From: a bacterium
GTDB taxonomy: Bacteria > UBA10199 > 2-02-FULL-44-16 > JAAZCA01
Length of the DNA stretch: 64,000 bases
NCBI GenBank assembly: GCA_021810905.1
Contig: JAJZQH010000012.1
Span: 10,001 to 74,000 of the forward strand
Reading direction: 5' to 3'
This document shows positions 25,668 to 35,030 of the stretch, piece by piece. Every line of letters begins with the position of its first letter. Position 1 is the first letter of the stretch. The translations under genes and the position numbers were made by a program. The notes beneath the pieces were generated by a model. The model was not told the origin of the DNA. It made no database searches and saw only the letters and a list, made by a program, of their open reading frames with translations.

Positions 25668-28600
25668 ATGGCCCAGAGCACGCTATTCTCTGAATCTCCG
25701 CAAACTGACTCCGTAGTCGGCGGCAAATATCGTCTCAGGAACAAGCTCTCCGAAGGAGGAGGCGGCGTCGTCTGGAGCGCCACGGATCAAGGCGGCCGGG
25801 AAATCGCGCTCAAATTCCTCAAGTTGTCTCCTTCAAAATCAAAACACGAGCTCGCCGAGAGATTCAAAAACGAATTTGCCATCCTCAAATCGCTCTCCCA
25901 CCCGAACATCGCGCAGATCTACGACTTCGGGGTCGACGCACAGACCGGGCTCTACTTCTTCACCAGCGAACTGCTCACCGAGGGCGATTTCCGAAACATG
26001 ATCGGCGCGCCGGTAGCGGTGATAGAGGAACTCTTGCTTCAGGCGCTTCGTGCGCTGGAGTATCTGCGCGCGCACAGGCTCCTCCACCTCGACGTAAAGC
26101 CGCACAACCTGCTCCTGCGCAATACCGGCGCGCATCCGGAACTCGCGCTAATAGACTTCGGACTTGCCACATTCCGCCCTCCAGACAGGCCCGGCGGAAC
26201 GCCCAACTACATGGCGCCGGAACTCATAGCCATGCGCCTTGAGGACGCCAGCGGCGTGGGCTTCGGTCCGCCGGATCATCGCAGCGATCTATATTCTCTT
26301 GGCGTCACCTTCTACCATTGCCTGACGGGAGTGCAGCCCTTCATGATGACCGGGCTCGACGGACACATCGATATTATGGCGACGCTCAGGCGTCATATGG
26401 AGTACGAACCGCCGCCGCCATCTTCTCAAAGGCCGGAGATTCCGAAATATCTCGACCGCATCATAATGAAGCTCATGGCCATGCTGCCGGACGAGCGCTA
26501 TCCCTCTGCCATCGTCGCGGCGCAGGCGCTCCAGTACAGCTCTCCCATAAAGCATGCGCCCGAGTCTCTTTCGACGTTGCTCGCCTATCTGCCGAAGCAG
26601 GGAAAACTCATCGGCAGGCATCGCGAACGGGAAACGATCGAGCAGACTCTCCGCGACGTCGTTGCGGCAGCTCCGCATGTCGCTCCCGCGATCTGCATCT
26701 TCGGAAAAAGGGGCGTAGGCCGCACGCGCCTGCTTCGCGCGATCAAGCCGATCGCGCAGCAGATGGAAATGGAGACGACGCTCGTCGGCGAAGGTGATCT
26801 GCTAACTGCCGATTTGATCGAAAAGATTCTCGAACAGGATGGCGAACGCGGAGTGCGAGCGCATGCCCTGATCATAGACGACATGGAGCGCTTTCTCCCG
26901 GACGGCGGCGGAACGACCGACCCTTCTGTGATGAACGCCTTTGCCGCACTGGCCAGACGATTGCGCATCCAGCACAGGTTGCCCGACGCGCCCAGACCGT
27001 ACATCTCACTTTTGTTCACTCTGAATTCAGAAAAGATCGACCCGTTGCGCACGCTCCCGGAGCTCAACCTGGAACCGTCTTTGTGCAAGGTGATCGAACT
27101 CAAGAATTTTACGTCGGCCGAAGTTTCGGAATACCTGGGCGCCGTGCTGGGAGAAGAGCCTGCGGGTCCCGTCGTGGAGCAACTGGTCCAGTGCACTGGC
27201 GGCAACCCGCGATTCATCACCGAACACCTGGAACAGATGATCTCGGAAGGTCGTCTCTTCTCTCTCGCCGGGCGCCCAGACGCCTCTACGCTCGATACCA
27301 TCGGCGTGGATTTTGCAAAAGCATCTCCGCCGCGCTCTCTTGCCGAAACCGTGATGGAGATGTTCTCGTCGCTGGGACCCGAGGCGCAGAAACTCGCGCT
27401 TACGCTGGCCTGCTTCGGAAGGCCTGCGGACGCGTCAGAACTGCGCGCGACGGCCTCAACCGGAAACGTCGAACGGGAACTGCTGAAGCTCGTGGAAGCA
27501 GGGTTAGTGCGGCGTTCGCGGCGCGACGGCCGCTTCTCATTCATCAACTACCTCTCGGCGCGCGTAATCAGCGATAACGCTTCAGCTGAAAGTTCCGAAA
27601 CATCACACGACGCCATCGCCGCGCTCCTGAAGAAAAAACGGGGCACAAAACCCGAAGAGCTCGATTTACACCTCGCTTACGGCGGCCACTCTCGTGCAAA
27701 ACTCGCGGCCCTCTCCCGCCTCGTCGAGCGTACCCTCTCCGCCAATGACGGACTTGCTGCGGCGGCGCATGCAGAGGCGATGCTCAAGATCATACCCCAT
27801 GAAGACTTTCAGCGCCGCGCAGACGTCATAATCATGCTCGGCAAGGCATATGAGCTGGCGCACAGCGAGCGCGAAGCGATGGCATCATACCAGCGGCTCA
27901 AGAGACTCTCGGCCCCGGCAAATCTTCGGCGCGAATTCCGTTCGAATGCCGCGGAGAGAATGGGACTGATAGCAATGCGCCGTCGCGATCTGCGGGACGC
28001 TCGCCGCTTTTTCCGCGATGCGCTGAATGAGATCGGCGACGTGAGGGGAATGGCCGCATGGCGCGTGCTGATAGAAAACCGGCTCGCGAGCGTCGATATG
28101 CGCGAGGGAAAGATAGAAGAGGCGCTTGAACGCTTCCGGCGAAGCGCCGCGGTCGCGGAGCGGCGGCTGTCCGGCGACGAACGCAAAGCGATGATCAATA
28201 ACGAACTGGGCGAGGCCCTGCTTCGCGCGGGAAAGGTCGAAGAGGCGATCACTATCCTCACGGAAGAGCTCGAAGCGACAAAACGCGCCCACGATCCCGA
28301 GCGAACCGCGAGCCGACACTATCTCCTGGGCAACGCCCTGCGGCATGAGTCGATCAAGCGATACGATGAAGCGCTCGATCACTATCGCCAGGGCCTCGCG
28401 CAGGCGCGCAAGCACAGGCTCATCGAACTGCAGGTGCGGCTGCTCAACGGACTCGGAAATCTCAACCTCATGACCGGCAAGCCGCGGGATGCGATGGAAC
28501 AGTATCGCGAAGCTCTCAAGCTCGCGCAGCAGATCGAGAGCGAGACCACGAGCGTGGAACTCATGATCGGGATGGGACTCGCCTCGCAGAAGTCCGGGGA

Positions 28601-28967
28601 TCACGACCGCACGATAGAATACCTGGAGGCGGCGCTCGATTTCTCGCGCGCACCCAAAGGCGCATCCGCGGGCCTCATCCGCCGCTATCACCCCACGATC
28701 TACGTCTCGCTCGCCGACGCCTATTTCCACAAGCGCGACTTCACGCGTGCGGAGGAGTATCTCAAAAAAGCGCAGGCGCTCGACCGCCGCAAGCCGCTCA
28801 CGCCTGACATCCGTTACAGCCTCTACGGAACCTATGTTGAATTATATCTCGAACGCGGAGATAAAAAATCCGCAGAGAAGTTCATGCCCACCATCGAAGC
28901 CATCGCCAAGTCCTTCCCGCCCGCAAAGGACCACTACGCACAACTGGCGGCCAGGTTGATGCATTAA
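25668..28967 (+). CDS. Serine/threonine kinase with ATPase and TPR regions
   Basis: This 1,099-residue protein has three parts. Residues about 20-300 are a Hanks-type kinase: glycine loop LSEGGGGVVW, Lys 49 in ALKFLK, catalytic HLDVKPHN (Asp 142), DFG (163-165) and APE (183-185). All catalytic residues are present. Residues about 320-640 are an AAA/STAND-like ATPase; its P-loop GKRGVGRT (about 345-352) has Arg where Lys is usual. Residues about 680-1095 are helical TPR-type repeats (ALDHYRQGLAQARK, AMEQYREALKLAQ). No signal or membrane segment is seen. No clear ribosome-binding site precedes ATG. It may sense or regulate carbon-storage metabolism given its neighbours; that is inference. Confidence 0.9.
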   Translation: MAQSTLFSESPQTDSVVGGKYRLRNKLSEGGGGVVWSATDQGGREIALKFLKLSPSKSKHELAERFKNEFAILKSLSHPNIAQIYDFGVDAQTGLYFFTSELLTEGDFRNMIGAPVAVIEELLLQALRALEYLRAHRLLHLDVKPHNLLLRNTGAHPELALIDFGLATFRPPDRPGGTPNYMAPELIAMRLEDASGVGFGPPDHRSDLYSLGVTFYHCLTGVQPFMMTGLDGHIDIMATLRRHMEYEPPPPSSQRPEIPKYLDRIIMKLMAMLPDERYPSAIVAAQALQYSSPIKHAPESLSTLLAYLPKQGKLIGRHRERETIEQTLRDVVAAAPHVAPAICIFGKRGVGRTRLLRAIKPIAQQMEMETTLVGEGDLLTADLIEKILEQDGERGVRAHALIIDDMERFLPDGGGTTDPSVMNAFAALARRLRIQHRLPDAPRPYISLLFTLNSEKIDPLRTLPELNLEPSLCKVIELKNFTSAEVSEYLGAVLGEEPAGPVVEQLVQCTGGNPRFITEHLEQMISEGRLFSLAGRPDASTLDTIGVDFAKASPPRSLAETVMEMFSSLGPEAQKLALTLACFGRPADASELRATASTGNVERELLKLVEAGLVRRSRRDGRFSFINYLSARVISDNASAESSETSHDAIAALLKKKRGTKPEELDLHLAYGGHSRAKLAALSRLVERTLSANDGLAAAAHAEAMLKIIPHEDFQRRADVIIMLGKAYELAHSEREAMASYQRLKRLSAPANLRREFRSNAAERMGLIAMRRRDLRDARRFFRDALNEIGDVRGMAAWRVLIENRLASVDMREGKIEEALERFRRSAAVAERRLSGDERKAMINNELGEALLRAGKVEEAITILTEELEATKRAHDPERTASRHYLLGNALRHESIKRYDEALDHYRQGLAQARKHRLIELQVRLLNGLGNLNLMTGKPRDAMEQYREALKLAQQIESETTSVELMIGMGLASQKSGDHDRTIEYLEAALDFSRAPKGASAGLIRRYHPTIYVSLADAYFHKRDFTRAEEYLKKAQALDRRKPLTPDIRYSLYGTYVELYLERGDKKSAEKFMPTIEAIAKSFPPAKDHYAQLAARLMH

Positions 28968-29301
28968 TTACAATCTGACGCAAACATCCCCGTCGTTCAG
29001 ACCCGGAAATGGTCATCGAGTTTCTACAAGCAGATCACTACAACGCCATCTACGGAGGCGCCGCCGCGCTGGCTCCGGAACTCCCGGAATATACGTATCT
29101 CCGTACCACGCACACGAAGGCAAGATAGGAAATCGTAAGAGAGAGAACATTCCTACGGTTCAACTTTGCAATATTTTTCGATAATATCGCCGACGGATTT
29201 GCTCCGATAACGGCGTGTCTACGGCCGCTGGAAGACCGCCGAGCACACGGGCTTGCTCCGTCTTACGCGGTTCTTTTGAACTCTCCGGCCGGATTTCGGC
29301 G
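28968..29301. other. Intergenic region between converging genes
   Basis: I see no gene, RNA or strong terminator in this 334-bp stretch. It contains TTCGATAATATCGCCG near 29179, A/T-rich but without a clear partner box. Confidence 0.4.
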
Positions 29302-30507
29302 TCAGCCGCCGCTGCCTTCCGACCAGTGGATCCACCGCTGGATCGGATTTCCGTCGAGATCATTATCGATGACGACGACGCTGCCGTTGTTGCGTGGCCT
29401 GCTCCTGACTTCCCTGTTCGTCCCGCGTTCTCCCGCGCCGCGGAATCGCTGATAGGCCTCAAAGATACCGTCGAGGCTGGGCCTGCGAGGCGGCATCAGT
29501 TCGCTGACCGCTCTGCTGATTTCACGAAAATCATATCTGATACCGGCAGCTTTGAAAATGGAGAGCAGATTGTTGAAACAGCTCATCTTCACGCGGTCAT
29601 CGGCATCTGATTTGACCAGCAGTTTTTCCAGGCCGTACTCGGTGCCGCCCTGTTCGTCGAGCGACCTCCGGATGAAGAGATAGCCCTTGAATATTTCGCG
29701 AACGTCGTTCAACCGGCGCAGCGCGCGGAGCGTGGCCGCATGAGAATAGCGATTACAGACGAGCATCCGCAAGGGATCGTCTTCGTCGCGATCGAGGACG
29801 ATCAATTTGACGTCAAAATAATCCCCCCTGACTCCCCGCTCCCACTTTGATTCAGGCGCATTCCTGATGATATCGCCGATCGTCCAGAGATCCTCGGCAA
29901 GCCTCGCACCTCCAATGACAGGGACCCGGAGGCCGGAGACGTCCTCGATCTCCCCGATACCCTTTTCACCCTCCATCTCAAGGTCCGCCCTGACGACGAG
30001 TTCGTCAGCCCACCTCTCGGCTACGTCGCGTTCGGTGTGCCTGACCGCGAACGAGGCATCTGTTGCAAAGGGCTCCATCATCCTCCATCGGATCGTGTTT
30101 TTGGAGGCGATGCTGGCGACGCGGAGGTCATTGGTCGCCGGGTCATAGACAGCGTAAGGCGTCCGCCTGAAGACGGAAACAGAAGACGAATTCAGGCCGA
30201 CGGGTTCGGCAGGCGAAGGTTCCTGGTGCAGTGCCGCGGAAAACGCCGCCCTCCGGAAGAACACACTTTTGGAGGCTGGAGAATAAACACGGAGCAGAGC
30301 AGCAGAGAAAGGAACAGACGCAGAATCGTCCAGATACGTCGCGGGTACGGCAGGCGTTTTATCTCCGGTTCCCTCGATCGGTGACGATGACGCATCGTCC
30401 GAGATATCGCTGCTTGGCATGAAGGCGTCCGACGTTGCCAGGATTGGCTGCGAGCCCGATGTTGTGTCGCCAAAGCAAGCGATGCTCATGCACGGAAGCG
30501 CGACCAT
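29302..30507 (-). CDS. Unknown protein with disordered N-terminus
   Basis: I do not recognise this 401-residue protein. ATG 30507 follows AGAGGAG by six bases. Residues 1-60 are rich in Ser, Thr, Asp and Pro with a short Cys-containing start (MVALPCMSIACFG) but no proper signal peptide. The central part (about 110-350) looks globular, with FDVKLIVLDRDEDDPLRMLV and a helical stretch HAATLRALRRLNDVREIFKG. The end has VVVIDNDLDGNPIQRW. It lies 90 nt after the sigma-like gene on the same strand and may share its transcript. Confidence 0.7.
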   Translation of the reverse strand: MVALPCMSIACFGDTTSGSQPILATSDAFMPSSDISDDASSSPIEGTGDKTPAVPATYLDDSASVPFSAALLRVYSPASKSVFFRRAAFSAALHQEPSPAEPVGLNSSSVSVFRRTPYAVYDPATNDLRVASIASKNTIRWRMMEPFATDASFAVRHTERDVAERWADELVVRADLEMEGEKGIGEIEDVSGLRVPVIGGARLAEDLWTIGDIIRNAPESKWERGVRGDYFDVKLIVLDRDEDDPLRMLVCNRYSHAATLRALRRLNDVREIFKGYLFIRRSLDEQGGTEYGLEKLLVKSDADDRVKMSCFNNLLSIFKAAGIRYDFREISRAVSELMPPRRPSLDGIFEAYQRFRGAGERGTNREVRSRPRNNGSVVVIDNDLDGNPIQRWIHWSEGSGG

Positions 30508-30597
30508 TTGTTTCTCCTCTGAAGAATCTCTCGCATGGCGCAACCGACGATCCGCCAAAAAGTTGGAAACGCAGGTGCTGATTCTATTTTCAACACA

Positions 30598-32949
30598 TCA
30601 CCGCCTGCGAGCCGGTCGGGCGAGCGTTTCCCGAATCGATAGTATTTCTGACGAGTTCAGCCTGTCGGAGCGTTCCCAGCCGAGCGCTTCCACGGTGCCG
30701 GGGAAGTTCCATAACAATATGGCGACAAAACGATAGGCGTCCCAAAACGCCTCAAGCGGATTCCTTGCGCCCAGGGTCGCGTAGTTCTCGCATACAAAAC
30801 GAATCCTGCCTTCACGGCCCGCGTATTCGCCGCTGCGAAGCGCATCACAGAGTTCGCCGGCATCGCGCGCTCGTTCCACGGGTCGTGCGGTTTCAGCCGG
30901 CGCGATTGCAGCGTCATGCTTCGACGTCGACGCAGCCGACGGTGCTGGCACGCTATCTTCAGAAGCGGCCTGCCTCTTCTTTGGAATCTTGATCGGCACG
31001 AGTTTCATGTCGCTGCGTATCAGCGCCATCAGTTCGTCGCAGGCCCTGTTCCTGAAGGCTTCGGCACGCACATGAGAGATGCACTGAAATCTCCCGACCT
31101 CCTCGATCGAAAGCTTTTTCTCCCAGTACAACGTATCGAAACCGCGCAGGAGCCTGATCGTGCGGCGTTGATACTGCTCCAGATGCGCGATGAGCTGCTC
31201 CGGCGGCCTCTCCCTGGAGAGCCCTTCAATCCTGAGCCCGAGCCAGAGCAGATCTTCATAAATGATTTCAGCTCTCATCTGCAGCCGCGCGGCGATCTCT
31301 CGGTGAGACATCCGCTGAACAATGGCGAGATCGTAAAGCACGCGCTCCTCCGGCTTCAGGTTCCCGATCGCCTGCAGGCGTCGTGCTTCGGCGTCGCGGG
31401 TCAACTGCGATGCAGTCGCAGAGTCCGGAACCTCAAGCGGGATGAGCTTCGCGTCGCTTAGTATCAGCGAACGCAGTTCGATGTAGGCCTCATTCCTGCC
31501 AAAAACGCCTCCCCTCTGAAAAACATGCAGTATCCTCCGGATCTCGGTGAAAGACATCTTTTCTCCCCAATGCTGCGGATCGAGGCCGTGCAAAAGCATG
31601 ACCGCGCGCCTCCGATACGGGTTCAGATGCGCGAGCAGTTGCTCCGGCGGTCTCCCTCTGGAGAGCCCTTCCACCCTGAGCCTGAGCCAGCGCAGCTCCG
31701 CAAAAACCCGTGCCGGGTTCATCAGCAGGCGAGCGGCGATTTCCTTTTGAGGGATGCCCTGAACATACGCGAGGTCGTAGAGAGCGCGCTCTTCCGTTGT
31801 CAGCTTTTCAATGACGGCGAGGCGCTGCTTCTCGTTCAGATGAAAGGGAAAAAAGGGCTTTGGCTTCTGGGGTCTCCCTGCGAGCACCTGCAGACGGGCC
31901 TTTGCCTTTCCCTCGATGAACGAAATCAACTGGCGCGATACCCCCATGATATCCGCAATTTCCCGCAGAACCATCCCGGAGCCGCGCAATTCGATCACGC
32001 GGCGCTGCGTCGGCGGCAATGCGAAAAGAAATGGCCGAAGTTCGGCATCAAAGGAAGCCTCATCCTCGGGCGATGCAACAGAACTCCGCTGCATCTCGAT
32101 GAGGGGTTGGCGACCTCTCTCATTTTTCGGCGTTTCGTCCAGGGAAGAGACTCGAACCCTGTTTGCCTCCAGCGCCCCTTCCACCTGCTGCTCCGTCAAT
32201 TTCGATATCGCGGCCAGCTCTTCGACAGAAGCCGCCTGCCCAGTTCTGGCAAAGAAATCGGCGAGCAACTCCTCCAGCATGCGCCCCCTCTTCTGTTGAA
32301 GCCTGGGGACGTTCACCGCCTTATTTTCTCTCTTGAGAAAGTGATTGATGAAATACCGAATCCACCACCCGGAATAGGTGCTGAAGGTAAAACCGCGATC
32401 CGGGTCAAAGAGGTCCAGGGCTCGAAGCAGGCCGATGTTTCCCTCCTGGACGAGCGTATCGAACGAATGCCCGCTCCTCGCATACTCCCTCGCTATTTTG
32501 CACACCCACCCCTGGTGCCGCGCTACGAGCTGGTGGCGTGCAAGCAGCCCTAGCGGGGAACTGCGCTTTGCGAGGAGATAGCGGCCGCGCTCTCGAAAAG
32601 TCTCGATGCTCGGGTGGGAGATGAAAAAACGCGAATCGGAATGACCCTTGACCCGCAGGGGTAGATTCTGGACCGATGTGTCGAGGGAGATGAATCCGTC
32701 TTTGGAACCTGGCGCAGCCTTCGCAGGCGAGCCCGTTTCCCCCGCGAAGGCGTAGGCATCTTCCGAGTCGCCTGCAGGGACGACGACGCCTTCGTTGCCG
32801 CGCACGAAGAACTCGGAAGAGGTCGAGCCCCCCTGCGAAAGATCGCTCTCCGTGTCCAGAGGCTGCTGCGTAAGCTCCAAGCCGGAGTCGAGGGTCAGAT
32901 TCGCAGTCGCCTGCCACGTCTCATTCAGGGATGTCGGATATGCGCACAT
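30598..32949 (-). CDS. Sigma-70-family factor with two extra C-terminal repeats
   Basis: In numbering from ATG 32949 (783 residues), 1 to about 105 are disordered. About 139-215 are sigma region 2: DTLVQEGNIGLLRALDLFDP and GFTFSTYSGWWIRYFINHFL, the -10 recognition helix. About 220-280 are region 3 and about 301-357 are region 4 with its helix-turn-helix (LREIADIMGVSRQLISFIEG). Two related repeats of about 130 residues follow, about 374-507 and 530-656. Each begins with a region-4-like HTH (QKEIAARLLMNPARVFAEL; HREIAARLQMRAEIIYEDL) and continues EGLSR-RPPEQL-AHL. A final unique segment ends the protein. The ATG lies eight bases after a shared-motif promoter; a GTG at 32967 is the alternative start. 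Confidence 0.85.
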   Translation of the reverse strand: MCAYPTSLNETWQATANLTLDSGLELTQQPLDTESDLSQGGSTSSEFFVRGNEGVVVPAGDSEDAYAFAGETGSPAKAAPGSKDGFISLDTSVQNLPLRVKGHSDSRFFISHPSIETFRERGRYLLAKRSSPLGLLARHQLVARHQGWVCKIAREYARSGHSFDTLVQEGNIGLLRALDLFDPDRGFTFSTYSGWWIRYFINHFLKRENKAVNVPRLQQKRGRMLEELLADFFARTGQAASVEELAAISKLTEQQVEGALEANRVRVSSLDETPKNERGRQPLIEMQRSSVASPEDEASFDAELRPFLFALPPTQRRVIELRGSGMVLREIADIMGVSRQLISFIEGKAKARLQVLAGRPQKPKPFFPFHLNEKQRLAVIEKLTTEERALYDLAYVQGIPQKEIAARLLMNPARVFAELRWLRLRVEGLSRGRPPEQLLAHLNPYRRRAVMLLHGLDPQHWGEKMSFTEIRRILHVFQRGGVFGRNEAYIELRSLILSDAKLIPLEVPDSATASQLTRDAEARRLQAIGNLKPEERVLYDLAIVQRMSHREIAARLQMRAEIIYEDLLWLGLRIEGLSRERPPEQLIAHLEQYQRRTIRLLRGFDTLYWEKKLSIEEVGRFQCISHVRAEAFRNRACDELMALIRSDMKLVPIKIPKKRQAASEDSVPAPSAASTSKHDAAIAPAETARPVERARDAGELCDALRSGEYAGREGRIRFVCENYATLGARNPLEAFWDAYRFVAILLWNFPGTVEALGWERSDRLNSSEILSIRETLARPARRR

Positions 32950-32957
32950 GCGAGCCC

Positions 32958-32988
32958 TTTTCAGCACTCTCCCTCGGAAGTTGCGCGG
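32958..32988 (-). promoter_or_regulatory. Shared-motif promoter of the sigma-like gene
   Basis: On the minus strand CCGCGCAAC (32980-32988), 14 bases, GCTGAAAA (32958-32965). The -10-like box differs from GCCGATAA at two positions. It ends eight bases before ATG 32949, so the message would have almost no leader. Confidence 0.45.
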
Positions 32989-33034
32989 ATTTCAAGCGCC
33001 AAGTTCACGACCGGCCAGGACGCGCCACTTTCCG

Positions 33035-34705
33035 CTAATGCAGCGTATGCTTATGTGGCTCGATCGGTTTTTCGTCCTTTGCAACGACATCATCTCCCGT
33101 TGCGCGAAGCGGCAATCTGCCGACCACGACTTCAACGGGCATTTCCCTTGCCAACTCCGCAGCCACCAGGAGCGCCCCTAGCGCCGCGGCGCGGCGTTGC
33201 GGAAGGGCGAACCCTTCATGTTCGCGGGCAGCTGCATTGCCGAGAGAAGCGAGAATGGACATCGCTTCCCGCGCTTCCCTGCCATCGAGAGCGGAATGTC
33301 CTCTCAAAGAATAGTCCTTCTGCCACTTCTCGATCGAGACGGCCTTGATCCGCTCGCGGATACCTGGATTGCCGGACCGATCAAGCAACGAAAGGGCTAC
33401 AACGGCATCATAGTTCGTTGACGCCAGATCGATCAATCCATCGACCGGAGCAAGGCCCGCGAGCATTTCCAGCGCCTGAGGATGCCCGTCGTCATGGAAT
33501 CGCGAAAGCGCGATCACCACTCTCGGTTCCTGCGGGGCCCTGCTCCGGAGCGGTTCCATATCCACACAGGTGACGATGGATCGTCCCAATGTTCCTTCAT
33601 CAATAAGTTTGCGGATCATCTCGCGAGCGACGAGATGCCCTTCTGCATAAAGCCCGAAGAGACCGTCAATCGCTCTCTGATTGTCATGACGCACGAGCGC
33701 CCCCAGTTCGGAAACCGGAGGACAGTTCCCCACATCGTAAGCCCAGGTGTTTTGCCGGGCCGCGTCGACGTATTGCGCCGGGTCGTAGTCCTGCAGCAAG
33801 CGATGGGCATCGGCATGGCCCACGTCGGCGAAAACTTGAAGCACTGAAGGATTCAAATCCCGAGCCGCAATCGGGACGGCTCGCAACGATTGAGGCACAC
33901 CGGCCACCTTCCATACGAGGTGGAGATTGATCAGGTCCGCGACGGCCGAATTGCTTTGCGCGGCCGCTGACGCGAGGGCCTGAAGCGCAACTTCACTCCC
34001 CTTCTTTGCGCGCTCCCATAGAATTCGTCTGGGCGCCTCATAATAACGGGCTGCGTCGACAAGCCTTGCAGCATCATAGTGAGATAGTGCCTCACGCGCC
34101 GGCTCGCAATAATGCGCGGCCAGCACGCACAGAGCCAATAACGGACGCTCGTCCTCTTTTGATTTCTGAATGAGCGCAGCGAGCCCTTCATCGCTGACCT
34201 GCAGTCTGCCATATGAAGGCCCGCCACGAAGATTGCGCGACGCGTTGTAATTCAATATCGCGTTCGCGTCTCCACTCTGGATGCGCTTCAGCAAGAGACT
34301 GGCGCCGATCATGTGGAAGGCTCCCCTTGTCAGGAGCTCCCGGGCCAGCTCAGGCTCGACGCGCGCCAGACCACCGGATATCAGGACATCGCCCGCATCA
34401 GTTTCCTGAAACAGAGATGACGTCGCCGGCCCCTTCTCAAAACGGAACCCGCAGGCACCGACCGCTTCGAGGTTCGTAATATCTGCACAATCCGTGCGCT
34501 TCACGCCAGTTTCCATCAATTCGTGGAAACAATTTCCGTCATCGCTTACAAAATAGAGGGATCTGCCTGAATCGTCGGCGCCCTGCTGAACGATCCAAAG
34601 AGGAGCGCTTTCGTCCTGATAAACCTCGGCCTCGGGTTCCGCCACTAACGATCTCTCCGAGAGTTGCGTCTGCATGCACGGAATAATATTCGCTAGGAGA
34701 TTCAT
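33035..34705 (-). CDS. Unknown helical-repeat-like protein
   Basis: I do not recognise this 556-residue protein. The start has GGAGGCAGGAG directly before ATG. The N-terminus (MNLLANIIPCMQ, then Glu/Ser-rich) has no clear signal peptide. From about residue 115 the protein is made of short Ala/Leu-rich helices (ARELLTRGAFHMIGASLLLKR; SEVALQALASAAAQSNSAVA; REAMSILASLGNAAA), suggesting a HEAT- or Sel1-like solenoid. It is the first gene of a minus-strand group with the sigma-like gene (86 nt downstream) and the next unknown gene. A weak version of the shared motif (TGCAAC, 16 bases, ATTGAAAC) lies at 34735-34764. Confidence 0.72.
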   Translation of the reverse strand: MNLLANIIPCMQTQLSERSLVAEPEAEVYQDESAPLWIVQQGADDSGRSLYFVSDDGNCFHELMETGVKRTDCADITNLEAVGACGFRFEKGPATSSLFQETDAGDVLISGGLARVEPELARELLTRGAFHMIGASLLLKRIQSGDANAILNYNASRNLRGGPSYGRLQVSDEGLAALIQKSKEDERPLLALCVLAAHYCEPAREALSHYDAARLVDAARYYEAPRRILWERAKKGSEVALQALASAAAQSNSAVADLINLHLVWKVAGVPQSLRAVPIAARDLNPSVLQVFADVGHADAHRLLQDYDPAQYVDAARQNTWAYDVGNCPPVSELGALVRHDNQRAIDGLFGLYAEGHLVAREMIRKLIDEGTLGRSIVTCVDMEPLRSRAPQEPRVVIALSRFHDDGHPQALEMLAGLAPVDGLIDLASTNYDAVVALSLLDRSGNPGIRERIKAVSIEKWQKDYSLRGHSALDGREAREAMSILASLGNAAAREHEGFALPQRRAAALGALLVAAELAREMPVEVVVGRLPLRATGDDVVAKDEKPIEPHKHTLH

Positions 34706-34983
34706 CTCCTGCCTCCATCATTTGATTAGACGTCGTTTCAATACTCATGGAGATAAAGGTTGCAAGAGACATTTTATCCGACGCACGTTCACTCTCAGCA
34801 CCCCGAACACCGATGCAAACGCTCTTGGATAATTTACCGGCTGCAAGAGATGTTATTACCGAAATCAGGGAATCGGCCGCTATCACTATAAACCCAGACA
34901 TATCAACAGCTTGGCAGCCAGGGGTGACATTCTTGCGTTGCAGTCAGAGTGACATTTTACCGTTGCGGTAACATTTCATCTTT
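34706..34983. other. Divergent intergenic region
   Basis: The region separates divergent unknown genes. Apart from the promoter motifs at its two sides I see nothing I can support. A plus-strand frame of 74 codons (34747-34971) lacks a ribosome-binding site. Confidence 0.4.
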
Positions 34984-35014
34984 TCACGCAACAATTTCTC
35001 AGGAACCTCGATAA
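34984..35014 (+). promoter_or_regulatory. Shared-motif promoter of the 35031 gene
   Basis: TCACGCAAC (34984-34992), 14 bases, CTCGATAA (35007-35014), preceded by TTTT. The same spacing as for 13617, the sigma-like gene, 42264 and 47398. It ends 16 nt before the ATG. Confidence 0.55.
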
Positions 35015-35030
35015 GGATGTACCTCTATCT

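Noticed and set aside
29170-29210. TTCGATAATATCGCCG region as another shared-motif promoter
   Set aside because: The spacing to a CAAC-like box is wrong and no plus-strand gene follows.
30510-30597. Shared-motif promoter before the gene starting at 30507
   Set aside because: The nearest TCCAAC has no CGATAA-like box at 14 or 16 bases; the gene more likely shares the sigma-gene transcript.
34747-34971. 74-codon plus-strand frame in the divergent intergenic region
   Set aside because: No ribosome-binding site and it overlaps the upstream region of the minus-strand gene.
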